A stretch of DNA of 64,000 bases from Kribbella sp. NBC_00382. GTDB lineage: Bacteria > Actinomycetota > Actinomycetes > Propionibacteriales > Kribbellaceae. The position numbers and the translations under genes were made by a program. This document shows positions 48,892 to 56,964 of the stretch, in pieces. The notes beneath the pieces are model-generated. The model did no database searches, was not told the DNA's origin, and worked only from the letters and a program-made list of their open reading frames with translations. The stretch is taken from contig NZ_CP107954.1 of NCBI RefSeq assembly GCF_036067295.1, forward strand, positions 1,302,001 through 1,366,000, in the 5' to 3' direction. Numbering within the stretch: the first letter of the stretch is position 1; the number at the start of each line of letters is the position of its first letter.

Positions 48892-50859
48892 GTGACCATC
48901 GAGGTCAAGCAGCTGGACCGCGTGGTGATCCGTTTCGCCGGCGACTCCGGCGACGGGATGCAGCTCACCGGGGACCGCTTCACCGCAGAGACGGCGTCGT
49001 TCGGCAATGACCTGTCGACGCTGCCCAACTTCCCCGCCGAGATCCGGGCACCTGCCGGGACCCTGCCGGGCGTCTCGTCGTTCCAGTTGCACTTCGCCGA
49101 CCACGACATCCTGACGCCGGGTGACGCGCCGGACGTGCTGATCGCGATGAACCCGGCGGCCCTCAAGGCGAATCTGCCGGAGGTACCGCGCGGCGCCACC
49201 CTGATCATCGACACCGCCGACTTCACCGCGCGCAACCTGAAGCGGATCGGGTACGAGCAGAACCCGCTCGAATCGGGCGAGCTCGAGGCGTACCACGTGA
49301 TCGGCCTGAACCTGACCGGGATGACCGTGGAGTCGGTCAAGGAGTTCGGGCTGAGCCGCAAGGACGCCTCCCGGGCCAAGAACATGTACGCGCTCGGCCT
49401 GGTCTCCTGGCTGTTCCAGCGGCCGACCGAGTCGACGATCGAGTTCCTGCAGACCAAGTTCGCCGGCAAGCCCGACATCCGCGACGCCAACATCGCGGCG
49501 TTCCGGGCCGGCTACAACTTCGGTGAGACGGCGGAGGAGTTCTCGGTCCGGTATGAGGTGAAGCCGGCCCGGATGGCGACCGGCACCTACCGCAACATCT
49601 CCGGCAACCTCGCGCTGGCGTACGGCCTGGTGGCGGGCGCGCAGCGGTCGGGGCTGCCGCTGGTGCTCGGCGCGTATCCGATCACGCCGGCCTCCGACGT
49701 ACTGCATGAGCTGTCGAAGCTGAAGCGGTTCGACGTGACCACGATCCAGGCCGAGGACGAGATCGCCGCGGTCGGCGCCGCCCTGGGTGCGTCCTTCGGC
49801 GGCGCGCTGGGCGTGACGGCGTCGTCCGGCCCGGGCATCAGCCTGAAGTCCGAGACGATCGGCCTCGCGCTGATGCTCGAACTGCCGCTGATCGTCTGCG
49901 ACATCCAGCGGGCCGGCCCGTCGACCGGCATGCCGACCAAGACCGAGCAGGCCGACCTGCTGCAGGTGATGTTCGGCCGCAACGGCGAGTCGCCGCTGCC
50001 GGTGGTCGCTGCCCAGTCCCCCGCGGACTGCTTCTCGATCGCCGTCGAGGCCGCCCGGATCGCGGTCACCTACCGCACCCCGGTGATGGTGCTGTCCGAC
50101 GGCTACCTGGCCAACGGCTCGGAGCCCTGGCAGGTCCCGCAGATCGACGACCTGCCGACCATCGACCCGAACTTCACCACCGAGCCCAACGCGACCAACG
50201 ACAAGGGCGAAGCGGTCTACCTCCCCTACGTCCGCGACCCGGAGACCCTGGCGCGCGCCTGGGCCATCCCTGGTACGCCGGGCCTCGATCACCGCGTCGG
50301 CGGGCTCGAGAAGGAGGACAAGACGGGCAACATCTCCTACGACCCGGCGAACCACGATCTGATGATCCGCACCCGCCAGGCGAAGGTGGACGGCATCACG
50401 GTGCCGCCGCTCGAGGTGGACGACCCGGACGGTACGGCGAAGGTCCTGGTACTCGGCTGGGGCAGCACGTACGGCCCGATCGGCGCTGCGGTACGCCGGG
50501 TCCGCACGGTCGGCGGCAAGATCGCGCAGACGCATCTACGGCACCTGAACCCGTTCCCCGCCAACCTCGGCGAGGTGCTCGGGCGGTACGAGAAGGTGCT
50601 GGTGCCGGAGATGAACCTCGGCCAGCTCGCGATGCTGCTGCGCTCGAAGTACCTGGTCGATGTCGTCTCGTACGCGCAGGTTCGCGGTATGCCGCTGGGC
50701 GCCGCCGAGCTGGCCGAGGTGATCGGCAACCTGGTCGAGGAGACCGAAGGCATCGACGACGACGCGCGGCACCTCGGCGTCGCGGCCGCCAGCCTGACCC
50801 ATGGCGAGGCGCTGGGCGTCCAGCCGAACGGCGTCCACCACCCGGAGGTAGCACGATGA
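48892..50859 (+). CDS. korA: 2-oxoacid (2-oxoglutarate):ferredoxin oxidoreductase, alpha subunit
   Basis: A 655-residue subunit with the gamma-like domain fused at the N-terminus (VVIRFAGDSGDGMQLTGDRF at 11-30; FPAEIRAPAGTLPGVSSFQL). The pyrimidine-binding TPP domain follows (LPLVLGAYPITPASDVLHEL, QAEDEIAAVGAALGASFGGA, TASSGPGISLKSETIGLALM), then domain III. With KorB it converts 2-oxoglutarate and CoA to succinyl-CoA while reducing ferredoxin. GTG start; coupled to korB by ATGA. The reduced ferredoxin is a plausible electron source for the NADH-module-less complex I nearby (inference). Confidence 0.94.
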   Translation: MTIEVKQLDRVVIRFAGDSGDGMQLTGDRFTAETASFGNDLSTLPNFPAEIRAPAGTLPGVSSFQLHFADHDILTPGDAPDVLIAMNPAALKANLPEVPRGATLIIDTADFTARNLKRIGYEQNPLESGELEAYHVIGLNLTGMTVESVKEFGLSRKDASRAKNMYALGLVSWLFQRPTESTIEFLQTKFAGKPDIRDANIAAFRAGYNFGETAEEFSVRYEVKPARMATGTYRNISGNLALAYGLVAGAQRSGLPLVLGAYPITPASDVLHELSKLKRFDVTTIQAEDEIAAVGAALGASFGGALGVTASSGPGISLKSETIGLALMLELPLIVCDIQRAGPSTGMPTKTEQADLLQVMFGRNGESPLPVVAAQSPADCFSIAVEAARIAVTYRTPVMVLSDGYLANGSEPWQVPQIDDLPTIDPNFTTEPNATNDKGEAVYLPYVRDPETLARAWAIPGTPGLDHRVGGLEKEDKTGNISYDPANHDLMIRTRQAKVDGITVPPLEVDDPDGTAKVLVLGWGSTYGPIGAAVRRVRTVGGKIAQTHLRHLNPFPANLGEVLGRYEKVLVPEMNLGQLAMLLRSKYLVDVVSYAQVRGMPLGAAELAEVIGNLVEETEGIDDDARHLGVAAASLTHGEALGVQPNGVHHPEVAR

Positions 50860-51935
50860 GCACCGTCGATCTTGGTCTGCCGAGCCTGCCGGGCGGGCTG
50901 GCCGGAGTACCGACTGCGACCGAGCCGCAGAACCGCAAGGAGTACGTGTCGGACCAGGAGGTCCGGTGGTGCCCGGGGTGCGGCGACTACGCAGTACTGG
51001 CTGCTTTTCAGGGCTTCCTGCCCGAGCTGGGGATCAAGCGCGAGAACATCGCGATGGTGTCCGGCATCGGCTGCTCGTCCCGCTTCCCGTACTACCTGTC
51101 GACGTACGGCATGCACTCGATCCACGGCCGTGCGCCGGCGATCGCGACCGGGCTCGCGGTGGCGCGGCCCGACCTGAGCGTCTGGGTGGTGACCGGTGAC
51201 GGCGACGCGCTGTCGATCGGCGGCAACCACCTGATCCACACGCTCCGGCGCAACGTGAACCTGAAGATCCTGCTCTTCAACAACCGGATCTACGGCCTCA
51301 CCAAGGGCCAGTACTCGCCGACCTCGGAGCCGGGCAAGGTCACCAAGTCGACCCCGATGGGCTCGGTCGACAACCCCTTCAACCCGGTCTCGCTGGCCCT
51401 CGGCGCCGAGGCGACCTTCGTCGCCCGCACAGTCGACTCCGACCGTAAACACCTCACGTCGGTACTCCGGGCCGCCGCCGAGCACCGCGGGACGGCGTTC
51501 GTCGAGATCTACCAGAACTGCCCGATCTTCAACGACAACGCCTTCGACGCCTTCAAGAACCCCGAAACCCGCGACGACGCGATCATCCCGCTCGTCCACG
51601 GCGAACCCATCCGCTTCGGCACCGACGGCCACCTGGGCGTAGTCCGAGACGGCTTCGCCTCCCTCGCGGTCCGCGAAGTAGCCGACCTCCCCGGCGGCGA
51701 ATCCGACCTGGTCATCCACGACGCCCACACCGAAGACCCGGCCTACGCCTTCGCCCTCTCCCGCCTAACCGACGCCGGCGTCCTCCACCAGGCCCCCATC
51801 GGCATCTTCCGCTCAGTAGCCCGCCCGGCCTACGACGACCTGGTCCGCCAACAAGTAGAAACCTCAAAGGAAACCCAAACCGGCGGCACCCTCCAATCCC
51901 TAATCAACGGCTCCGACACCTGGACCGTCGACTAG
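50856..51935 (+). CDS. korB: 2-oxoacid (2-oxoglutarate):ferredoxin oxidoreductase, beta subunit
   Basis: A 359-residue TPP-binding subunit. VRWCPGCGDYAVLAAFQGFL gives two of the cluster cysteines, VSGIGCSSRFPYYLSTYGMH continues with the third and the catalytic pocket, and WVVTGDGDALSIGGNHLIHT with FNNRIYGLTKGQYSPTSE forms the GDG-NN Mg-TPP motif. The long C-terminal part with QNCPIFNDNAF is typical of 2-oxoglutarate enzymes of actinobacteria. Probably oxygen-tolerant as in related aerobes (family knowledge). Confidence 0.94.
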   Translation: MSTVDLGLPSLPGGLAGVPTATEPQNRKEYVSDQEVRWCPGCGDYAVLAAFQGFLPELGIKRENIAMVSGIGCSSRFPYYLSTYGMHSIHGRAPAIATGLAVARPDLSVWVVTGDGDALSIGGNHLIHTLRRNVNLKILLFNNRIYGLTKGQYSPTSEPGKVTKSTPMGSVDNPFNPVSLALGAEATFVARTVDSDRKHLTSVLRAAAEHRGTAFVEIYQNCPIFNDNAFDAFKNPETRDDAIIPLVHGEPIRFGTDGHLGVVRDGFASLAVREVADLPGGESDLVIHDAHTEDPAYAFALSRLTDAGVLHQAPIGIFRSVARPAYDDLVRQQVETSKETQTGGTLQSLINGSDTWTVD

Positions 51936-51945
51936 CTCGCACCAC

Positions 51946-51979
51946 GCCCACGCACCTCCAACGGCGCGTAGGCGTGGGC
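51946..51979. terminator. Weak hairpin between convergent korB and vapC remnant
   Basis: GCCCACGC and GCGTGGGC form an 8-bp stem around an 18-base loop in the 62-base spacer. No T-run, so only a tentative bidirectional terminator. Confidence 0.35.
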
Positions 51980-51997
51980 TCTTCGAAGGCCACTTGG

Positions 51998-52378
51998 TCA
52001 GACGGCGATGACCTGCAGGTAGTCATCGAGTCCGTAGAAGTCCTTGGGGTTGCAGGTGTAGAGGGCGGCTTCGTGGGTCGCGGCGGTGGCTGCGATCAGC
52101 AGGTCAAGAGATCGACTCCGAGGCTGACGGCCGGCGGCGACGAGGGCCGCTGCCAAGGCGCCGTACGTCCGAGCGACGGCATCGGTCACCGGAAGGGCTC
52201 AAAGGCACGCTCGATGGAGGTGAACCCTCCGCGGCCGTTCCGCACGGACCTGCGGAGTCTTGGCGATCAGCACACCGAAATGCAGCTCGGCCAGGCTGAT
52301 CGCGCTGATCGCCAACTCGGCGTCGACCGGCTCCGCAAGGCCACCGATCAAGACGCTGGTGTCGAGGACCGCTCTCAC
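51998..52378 (-). pseudogene. VapC-like PIN-domain toxin gene with two compensating frameshifts
   Basis: From a GTG overlapping the antitoxin stop (GTGA), the frame encodes RAVLDTSVLIGGLAEP and ISAISLAELHFGVLIA, the first Asp and Glu of the PIN site. It is then lost to a TGA at 52201-52199. The same frame resumes with LPVTDAVARTYGALAAALVA and SRSLDLLIAATAATHEA (third acidic site). In between, another frame reads FTSIERAFE, exactly the missing family segment. One extra G near 52226 and one missing G near 52199 would explain both. As written, no full toxin can be made. Confidence 0.8.
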
Positions 52379-52623
52379 CTGGATTCCCAGGCGTCCCGCA
52401 CCTCGTTGTCGACCAAGTCCCGATCCTCTGCCCAGTCAGCGTCAGACCGGACGCTCAGTACGTCGGCGATCTCGTCGTACCGCCGCCAGTGGTCCCGCTC
52501 GGCCGGCCCTAGGACGGCGGCCGGCCGGCCGGACATCGTGATCACCAGGTGCTCGCCGGCTTGAGCGCGGCGGACCAGATCACTCGCGTTCTGCCGCAGC
52601 TCGCGCAGCCCCAAAGCATCCAT
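52375..52623 (-). CDS. Phd/YefM-type antitoxin of a VapBC-like pair
   Basis: An 82-residue antitoxin. MDALGLRELRQNASDLVRRA and GEHLVITMSGRPAAVLGP form the Phd/YefM DNA-binding and dimerisation domain. The acidic C-terminus (DADWAEDRDLVDNEV) is the usual toxin-neutralising segment. It precedes the PIN toxin gene with a GTGA overlap and has a perfect palindromic operator directly upstream, consistent with autoregulation. It remains intact although the toxin frame is broken. Confidence 0.88.
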   Translation of the reverse strand: MDALGLRELRQNASDLVRRAQAGEHLVITMSGRPAAVLGPAERDHWRRYDEIADVLSVRSDADWAEDRDLVDNEVRDAWESR

Positions 52624-52632
52624 ACATACGAC

Positions 52633-52650
52633 GGTAGTACATGTGCTACC
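52633..52650 (-). promoter_or_regulatory. Palindromic operator of the antitoxin-toxin pair
   Basis: An 18-bp near-perfect dyad, GGTAG(T)ACATGT(G)CTACC with one T-G pair, lies ten bases upstream of the antitoxin ATG. The position is classic for autorepression by the antitoxin. Confidence 0.6.
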
Positions 52651-52664
52651 CCAGTTGGATTGGC

Positions 52665-53912
52665 TCAGAGAAGTTGGCTGAGGGTGTGGATTGTCAGACC
52701 TACCAGGGCTCCGACCACCGTGCCGTTGATGCGGATGAATTGGAGGTCTCGGCCTACGTGGAGTTCTATGCGGGCGGCTGCCTCGCGGCCGTCCCAGCGT
52801 TCGATGGTGTCGGAGATGATGGAGACGATCTCGGTGCCGTAGGTGCGGACCACGTAGCCGACTGCTTCGGCGGCTCGGGTGTCGATCTTGTCGATCAGGG
52901 TCTCGTCGGTCTGTAGGCGTTTGCCCAGGTCTTTGATCGTCTGGGTGGCGCGGAGGCGGAGGGGGCCTTCGGGGTCGCCGATGGCGCCGATCAAGGCGGT
53001 GCGGACGGCGTCCCAGACGGCGGTCAGGCTGTGGCCCATGTCGGGGTGGCTGAGCATCCGGCGCTTGAAGGCCTCGAAGCGGTCCATCATCTCGGGGTCG
53101 CGCTGGAGGTCGTCGGCTAACTGCAGCAGCAGGCGGTCGACCGCCTCGCGGGCCGGGTGCAGCGGATCATCCCGTACTGCGGCCAGCCAGCTCAGCGCCT
53201 CGCGGTGGATCCGGTCGATGACGAGCGAGTCGACCCAGCGCGGCGACCAGCGTGGCGCTCGCGGCCCGACCACGTCGGCGAGCAGCTCCCGGTTCTCGGC
53301 CAGCCAATCATAGGCCTCGACCATCAGCAGGTCGAACAGCGCGCGATGCGCCCCGTCGTCGACCACCGACCCCAGGAAATGCCCAGCGATCGGGCTCAAC
53401 GGCTCCTCGGCGAAGCGCGGCAACAGCGAGCCACGGACGAAGGCGGTGACGTCGTCGTCGCCAAGCTTCGGCAGTGCGGCGCCGATCGTACGGACGCCCT
53501 CCTCGACGATCCGCTCCGCATGGTTGCCGGAGGCCAGCCACTCCCCCGCGCGCCGGCTCACCTCGGCCGTCCGCATCTTCTCCGCGACCACTTCCTCGGA
53601 CAGGAAGTTCTCGGTGACGAACTGCTCCAGGCTCTCGGCGAGGCTGTCCTTGCGGGTCGGCACGATCGCGGTGTGCGGGATCGGCAGCCCCAACGGATGC
53701 CGGAACAGCGCGGTCACCGCGAACCAGTCCGCCAGCGCTCCGACCATCGCCGCCTCGGAGGCCGCGTTCACATAGCCCCAGCCGCCGTCGCGGTGCAGCG
53801 TCACCACGTAGATCACGGCCGCCAGTACGAGCAGTGACAGCGCCACCATCCGCATCTGCCGCAGCCCACGCCGGCGCACCAGATCCGGCCCGCTCAACAC
53901 CATTGTCGCCAT
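52665..53912 (-). CDS. DUF445-family membrane protein
   Basis: A 415-residue protein. An N-terminal hydrophobic segment (ALSLLVLAAVIYVVTL, about 22-37) is followed by GAL-ADWFAVTALFRHPLGLP-IPHTAI, the DUF445 signature. Long helical regions with LPRFAEEPL and WSPRWVDSLVIDRI come next, and a final hydrophobic helix GTVVGALVGLTIHTLSQLL closes the protein. Family members are inner-membrane proteins of unknown role (YjiN-like). ATG at 53912 is chosen over longer readings because it directly precedes the first conserved residues. Confidence 0.88.
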   Translation of the reverse strand: MATMVLSGPDLVRRRGLRQMRMVALSLLVLAAVIYVVTLHRDGGWGYVNAASEAAMVGALADWFAVTALFRHPLGLPIPHTAIVPTRKDSLAESLEQFVTENFLSEEVVAEKMRTAEVSRRAGEWLASGNHAERIVEEGVRTIGAALPKLGDDDVTAFVRGSLLPRFAEEPLSPIAGHFLGSVVDDGAHRALFDLLMVEAYDWLAENRELLADVVGPRAPRWSPRWVDSLVIDRIHREALSWLAAVRDDPLHPAREAVDRLLLQLADDLQRDPEMMDRFEAFKRRMLSHPDMGHSLTAVWDAVRTALIGAIGDPEGPLRLRATQTIKDLGKRLQTDETLIDKIDTRAAEAVGYVVRTYGTEIVSIISDTIERWDGREAAARIELHVGRDLQFIRINGTVVGALVGLTIHTLSQLL

Positions 53913-54009
53913 ACCTTGATTCAACCAACCCGGCAAAGGATCAGGCTCAGGCAACACCCCTTGTTTTCCCCGTACCAGTGTCCCGTCAAGCTACATCGCT
54001 TACGGGACA

Positions 54010-55218
54010 CTAAGCCCGCCGACGGTCCATCTGCCCCGACACCAGCGCCAAAACCAGCCCTGCGACAGCGAGTACCGCACCGACCCGGCTGGGCCACTCA
54101 TAGCCGTACCCGGCCGAGAGGACGACGCTCCCAAGCCAAGCGCCGAGCGCATTGGCCACGTTGAGCGTCGAGTGGTTGAGGGAGGCAGCCAGCGACTGAC
54201 CCTCGTGAGCCACGTCCATCAACCGGGTCTGCAGCGCCGGGATGAGGATGCTCGCGCTGAAGCCGAGCGCGAAGACCCCGACCAGGGCACCCGCCTTGCT
54301 CTGGGCCAGCCAGCCGAAGGTCGTCAGCACGACAGTCACGGCCACCAACCCGCCGTACAGGCTCGGCATCAGGGCGCGATCCGCGAGCCGGCCGCCGACC
54401 AGGGTGCCGCCGGTCATGCCGATGCCGTACACGGCCAGCACGATCGTCACCGCCGCCTCACTGAAGCCGGCCAGGTCCGTCATCGTCGGGGTGATGTACG
54501 AGTACGTCGCGAACATCCCGCCGAAGCCCACCATGCCGACCAGCAGCGCCATCCACACCTGGGGTTTGGCCAGCGCACTCAACTCACTGCGGACGTTCAC
54601 GTCGTTGCCGACCGGCTGCGGCCCGATCCAGAACCAGACCGCGATCAGGGTCAGCAGGCCAAGGATGCCGACGGCAACGAACGGCAACTGCCAGCCGAAC
54701 CGCTGCCCCAGCAGGGTGGTCACCGGTACGCCGATGATGTTCGCCACCGGCAATCCGACCATCATCATCGAGACCGCCCAGGCCCGCCGATTCACTGGCA
54801 CCATGGACGCACCGACCACCGCCCCGATCCCGAAGAAGGCGCCGTGCGGAAGGCCGGTCAGGAACCGGGCCGCCATCAGCAGTTCGTAGCTGTTGGCAAC
54901 GGCCGAGAGAATGTTGCCGATGACAAACACCGCCATCAGCCCGAGCAGCAGCCGCTTGCGTCCGGTCCGGGCGCCGAGCGCCGCGATCACCGGCGCCCCG
55001 ACCACCACTCCGATCGCGTACGCCGAGACGATGTGCCCCGCCGTCGGGATCGAGATGTCCACCCCGTCGGCGATCTGCGGTAGCAGCCCCATCGTGACGA
55101 ACTCGGTGGTCCCGATCGCGAAACCACCGGTCGCCAGGGCCAGCAGAGCCAGGCCGACGTGCCGCGAGGACAGCGAACTGTCAGGAGTCACCGAACTTGT
55201 CACGCCTGATTGTCGCAT
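54010..55218 (-). CDS. MFS transporter, AraJ/YdhP-like efflux family
   Basis: A 402-residue, 12-helix major-facilitator protein. GGFAIGTTEFVTMGLLPQIA (31-50) is the diagnostic first helix of the AraJ/sugar-efflux/chloramphenicol-resistance group. APVIAALGARTGRKRLLLGL carries the loop 2-3 MFS motif, and GLPHGAFFGIGAVVGAS follows. Substrate unknown; small drugs or sugars are typical. Its first 38 bases overlap the end of the upstream membrane-protein gene on the same strand, so they are probably cotranscribed under the TetR operator. Confidence 0.9.
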   Translation of the reverse strand: MRQSGVTSSVTPDSSLSSRHVGLALLALATGGFAIGTTEFVTMGLLPQIADGVDISIPTAGHIVSAYAIGVVVGAPVIAALGARTGRKRLLLGLMAVFVIGNILSAVANSYELLMAARFLTGLPHGAFFGIGAVVGASMVPVNRRAWAVSMMMVGLPVANIIGVPVTTLLGQRFGWQLPFVAVGILGLLTLIAVWFWIGPQPVGNDVNVRSELSALAKPQVWMALLVGMVGFGGMFATYSYITPTMTDLAGFSEAAVTIVLAVYGIGMTGGTLVGGRLADRALMPSLYGGLVAVTVVLTTFGWLAQSKAGALVGVFALGFSASILIPALQTRLMDVAHEGQSLAASLNHSTLNVANALGAWLGSVVLSAGYGYEWPSRVGAVLAVAGLVLALVSGQMDRRRA

Positions 55219-56221
55219 CCGCCATCGCTCCGGTAGCCGCCATCTCGCCCGCCGGTGTGAAAACCCCCACCCGCCGCCAAGCCACTACCAGCAGTACCAG
55301 CGCGAGCGCCGCGAAGATCCCGTTGCCGACCAGATCAGCCGCCTTCGATGCCTCCAACACCGGCGTCTCCGGAAAGCCGTGCCATGCGTACGTCAGCAGC
55401 GCACCCGTTGCCAGCGCCAGCACATGCCGCCGCGACCACAGCTCATGCCGCCCCCAAAACACCACCACCCGAACGGACGCCACCCACCCGACCAGATAGA
55501 TCCCCGCCGCCCACCACCCCGGCACATCAAGATCGCTGACCAACATGAACCCGGACGTCACCAGCAAAGCACTAACCCCAACCAACCAAACCGCAGGCAC
55601 ACTCCCAGCCAACCGCGCGGGCCTGCCACCCACAGCCTGCCGACCTAGTCGCGCGGCAACACCGATCAGCGCGACCAGCGCAACAGCAACCCCAGCGAAC
55701 TGCCACGGCGACGCCACGAACGGGTCGTTGTTCAGCTGGATCGCCGTCGACGCCACCACCCCGGCCAGGAAGAACATCCCGACCACCCACAGCCCGATCT
55801 TGCCCAGCCACGGCTCCCGCGGCCGCTTCGAGACCGCCTCCACCAGCACGATCGGCACGGTGATACTCCACACCGTGTGCAGCGTGAGTACGAACAACGT
55901 CCACGGCGCTCCCATGCCGAGGAAGTGGATGTACCCGGGATCGAGCAGCCGCTGATCGACGTAGTTCGGGTTGAACAGCGACTGCGTCGTCACCCCTTCT
56001 TCGAAGATCCCGTACGCCAGCGCCAGCACGACAAGACTCGGATACCCCCATCCACGCCGCCGCACCAGCTCGCGACTCAGCACCGCCCCACCGCCGTACA
56101 GGCAGGCCAGGCCGATCACCGCATACAGCGCCGTGATCGGCAGATTCCCGAGCAAGTACTCCGCCACCAACGGCGACAGGAAGAACAGTCCGATCGCCGG
56201 CCAGAACCTTTTCGCACGCAT
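55181..56221 (-). CDS. Hypothetical polytopic membrane protein
   Basis: A 346-residue protein with about nine hydrophobic segments. It starts MRAKRFWPAIGLFFLSPLVA, has a conserved-looking YGIFEEGVTTQSLFNPNYVD loop and an aromatic SITVPIVLVEAV helix, and ends in a short charged tail. I do not recognise the family. It is divergent from a TetR regulator with a strong shared operator, and upstream of an MFS transporter gene, so it may be part of a regulated export or resistance module. Confidence 0.7.
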   Translation of the reverse strand: MRAKRFWPAIGLFFLSPLVAEYLLGNLPITALYAVIGLACLYGGGAVLSRELVRRRGWGYPSLVVLALAYGIFEEGVTTQSLFNPNYVDQRLLDPGYIHFLGMGAPWTLFVLTLHTVWSITVPIVLVEAVSKRPREPWLGKIGLWVVGMFFLAGVVASTAIQLNNDPFVASPWQFAGVAVALVALIGVAARLGRQAVGGRPARLAGSVPAVWLVGVSALLVTSGFMLVSDLDVPGWWAAGIYLVGWVASVRVVVFWGRHELWSRRHVLALATGALLTYAWHGFPETPVLEASKAADLVGNGIFAALALVLLVVAWRRVGVFTPAGEMAATGAMADATIRRDKFGDS

Positions 56222-56332
56222 CTGAACGCCTCCTCATCCGTTGCCCTCCAGCCTCGCGCCGGGCGCAGCGGCGTACCGGTGCCGACCGTCCTGACCTGCC
56301 CCTGACGGATGTCATGGACTCAGGGATGAGTC

Positions 56333-56360
56333 AGGGGAATTCCCCTATACGGCGTATAGG
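56333..56360. promoter_or_regulatory. Overlapping palindromes, likely TetR operator
   Basis: AGGGGAATTCCCCT (56333-56346) overlaps CCTATACGGCGTATAGG (56344-56360), both perfect dyads. They lie 16 bases before the TetR ATG and 112 bases before the divergent membrane-protein start. The 17-bp site has the usual TetR operator look and probably controls both directions. Confidence 0.7.
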
Positions 56361-56376
56361 CATTTGCGTTTAACTG

Positions 56377-56964
56377 ATGAACATGACCGAGGTGAGCACC
56401 AAGGACCGCATCACAGCCGCCGCCGGCTACCTGCTGACGGAGAAGGGCGCCGACGGCGTCAGCATGCGCAAGGTCGCCGCCGCGGTGGGCATCACGCCGA
56501 TGGCGATCTACCAGTACTTCCCCGACCGGGACGCGCTGCTGCACGAGGTCGCCGACGCCGCCTTCAGCGAGTTGGTCCGGCGCTGGGAGGCCGAGCCGCG
56601 CAGTGTTGCGGCCGACGAGCGGCTGCGCGAGATGCTCGTCGATCACGTGGACTTCGCGCTCGCCCAGCCGCGGCTCTACGACTACATGTTCACCCAGCGA
56701 CGCGACCAGGCCCGGCAGTTCCCCGAGGACTTCCGGTCCCGCCGCTCGCCCACCTTCACCCTGCTGGCCGACGCGATCGCCGACGGCATCACGCAGCAAC
56801 TCTTCCGCGACGACGACATCTGGGAGTCCAGCCTGATGATCGCCGCCTTCCTGCACGGCCTGATCCAGCTCTACCACGGCGACCGGATCGGCATGCCCGA
56901 AGCCGACTTCCGCGCCCTCTGCCTGAGCCTGGGCGAAAGGATGATCAATGGACTCCGCCAATAA
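56377..56964 (+). CDS. TetR-family transcriptional regulator
   Basis: A 195-residue repressor. The N-terminal HTH is DRITAAAGYLLTEKGADGVS, MRKVAAAVGITPMAIYQYF; the C-terminal domain resembles the TetR_C type with FTQRRDQARQFPEDFRSRRS. It is divergent from the membrane-protein/MFS pair and overlaps the Lnt-like gene by 17 bases, so it probably represses both units and responds to a small lipophilic effector (inference). Confidence 0.92.
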   Translation: MNMTEVSTKDRITAAAGYLLTEKGADGVSMRKVAAAVGITPMAIYQYFPDRDALLHEVADAAFSELVRRWEAEPRSVAADERLREMLVDHVDFALAQPRLYDYMFTQRRDQARQFPEDFRSRRSPTFTLLADAIADGITQQLFRDDDIWESSLMIAAFLHGLIQLYHGDRIGMPEADFRALCLSLGERMINGLRQ

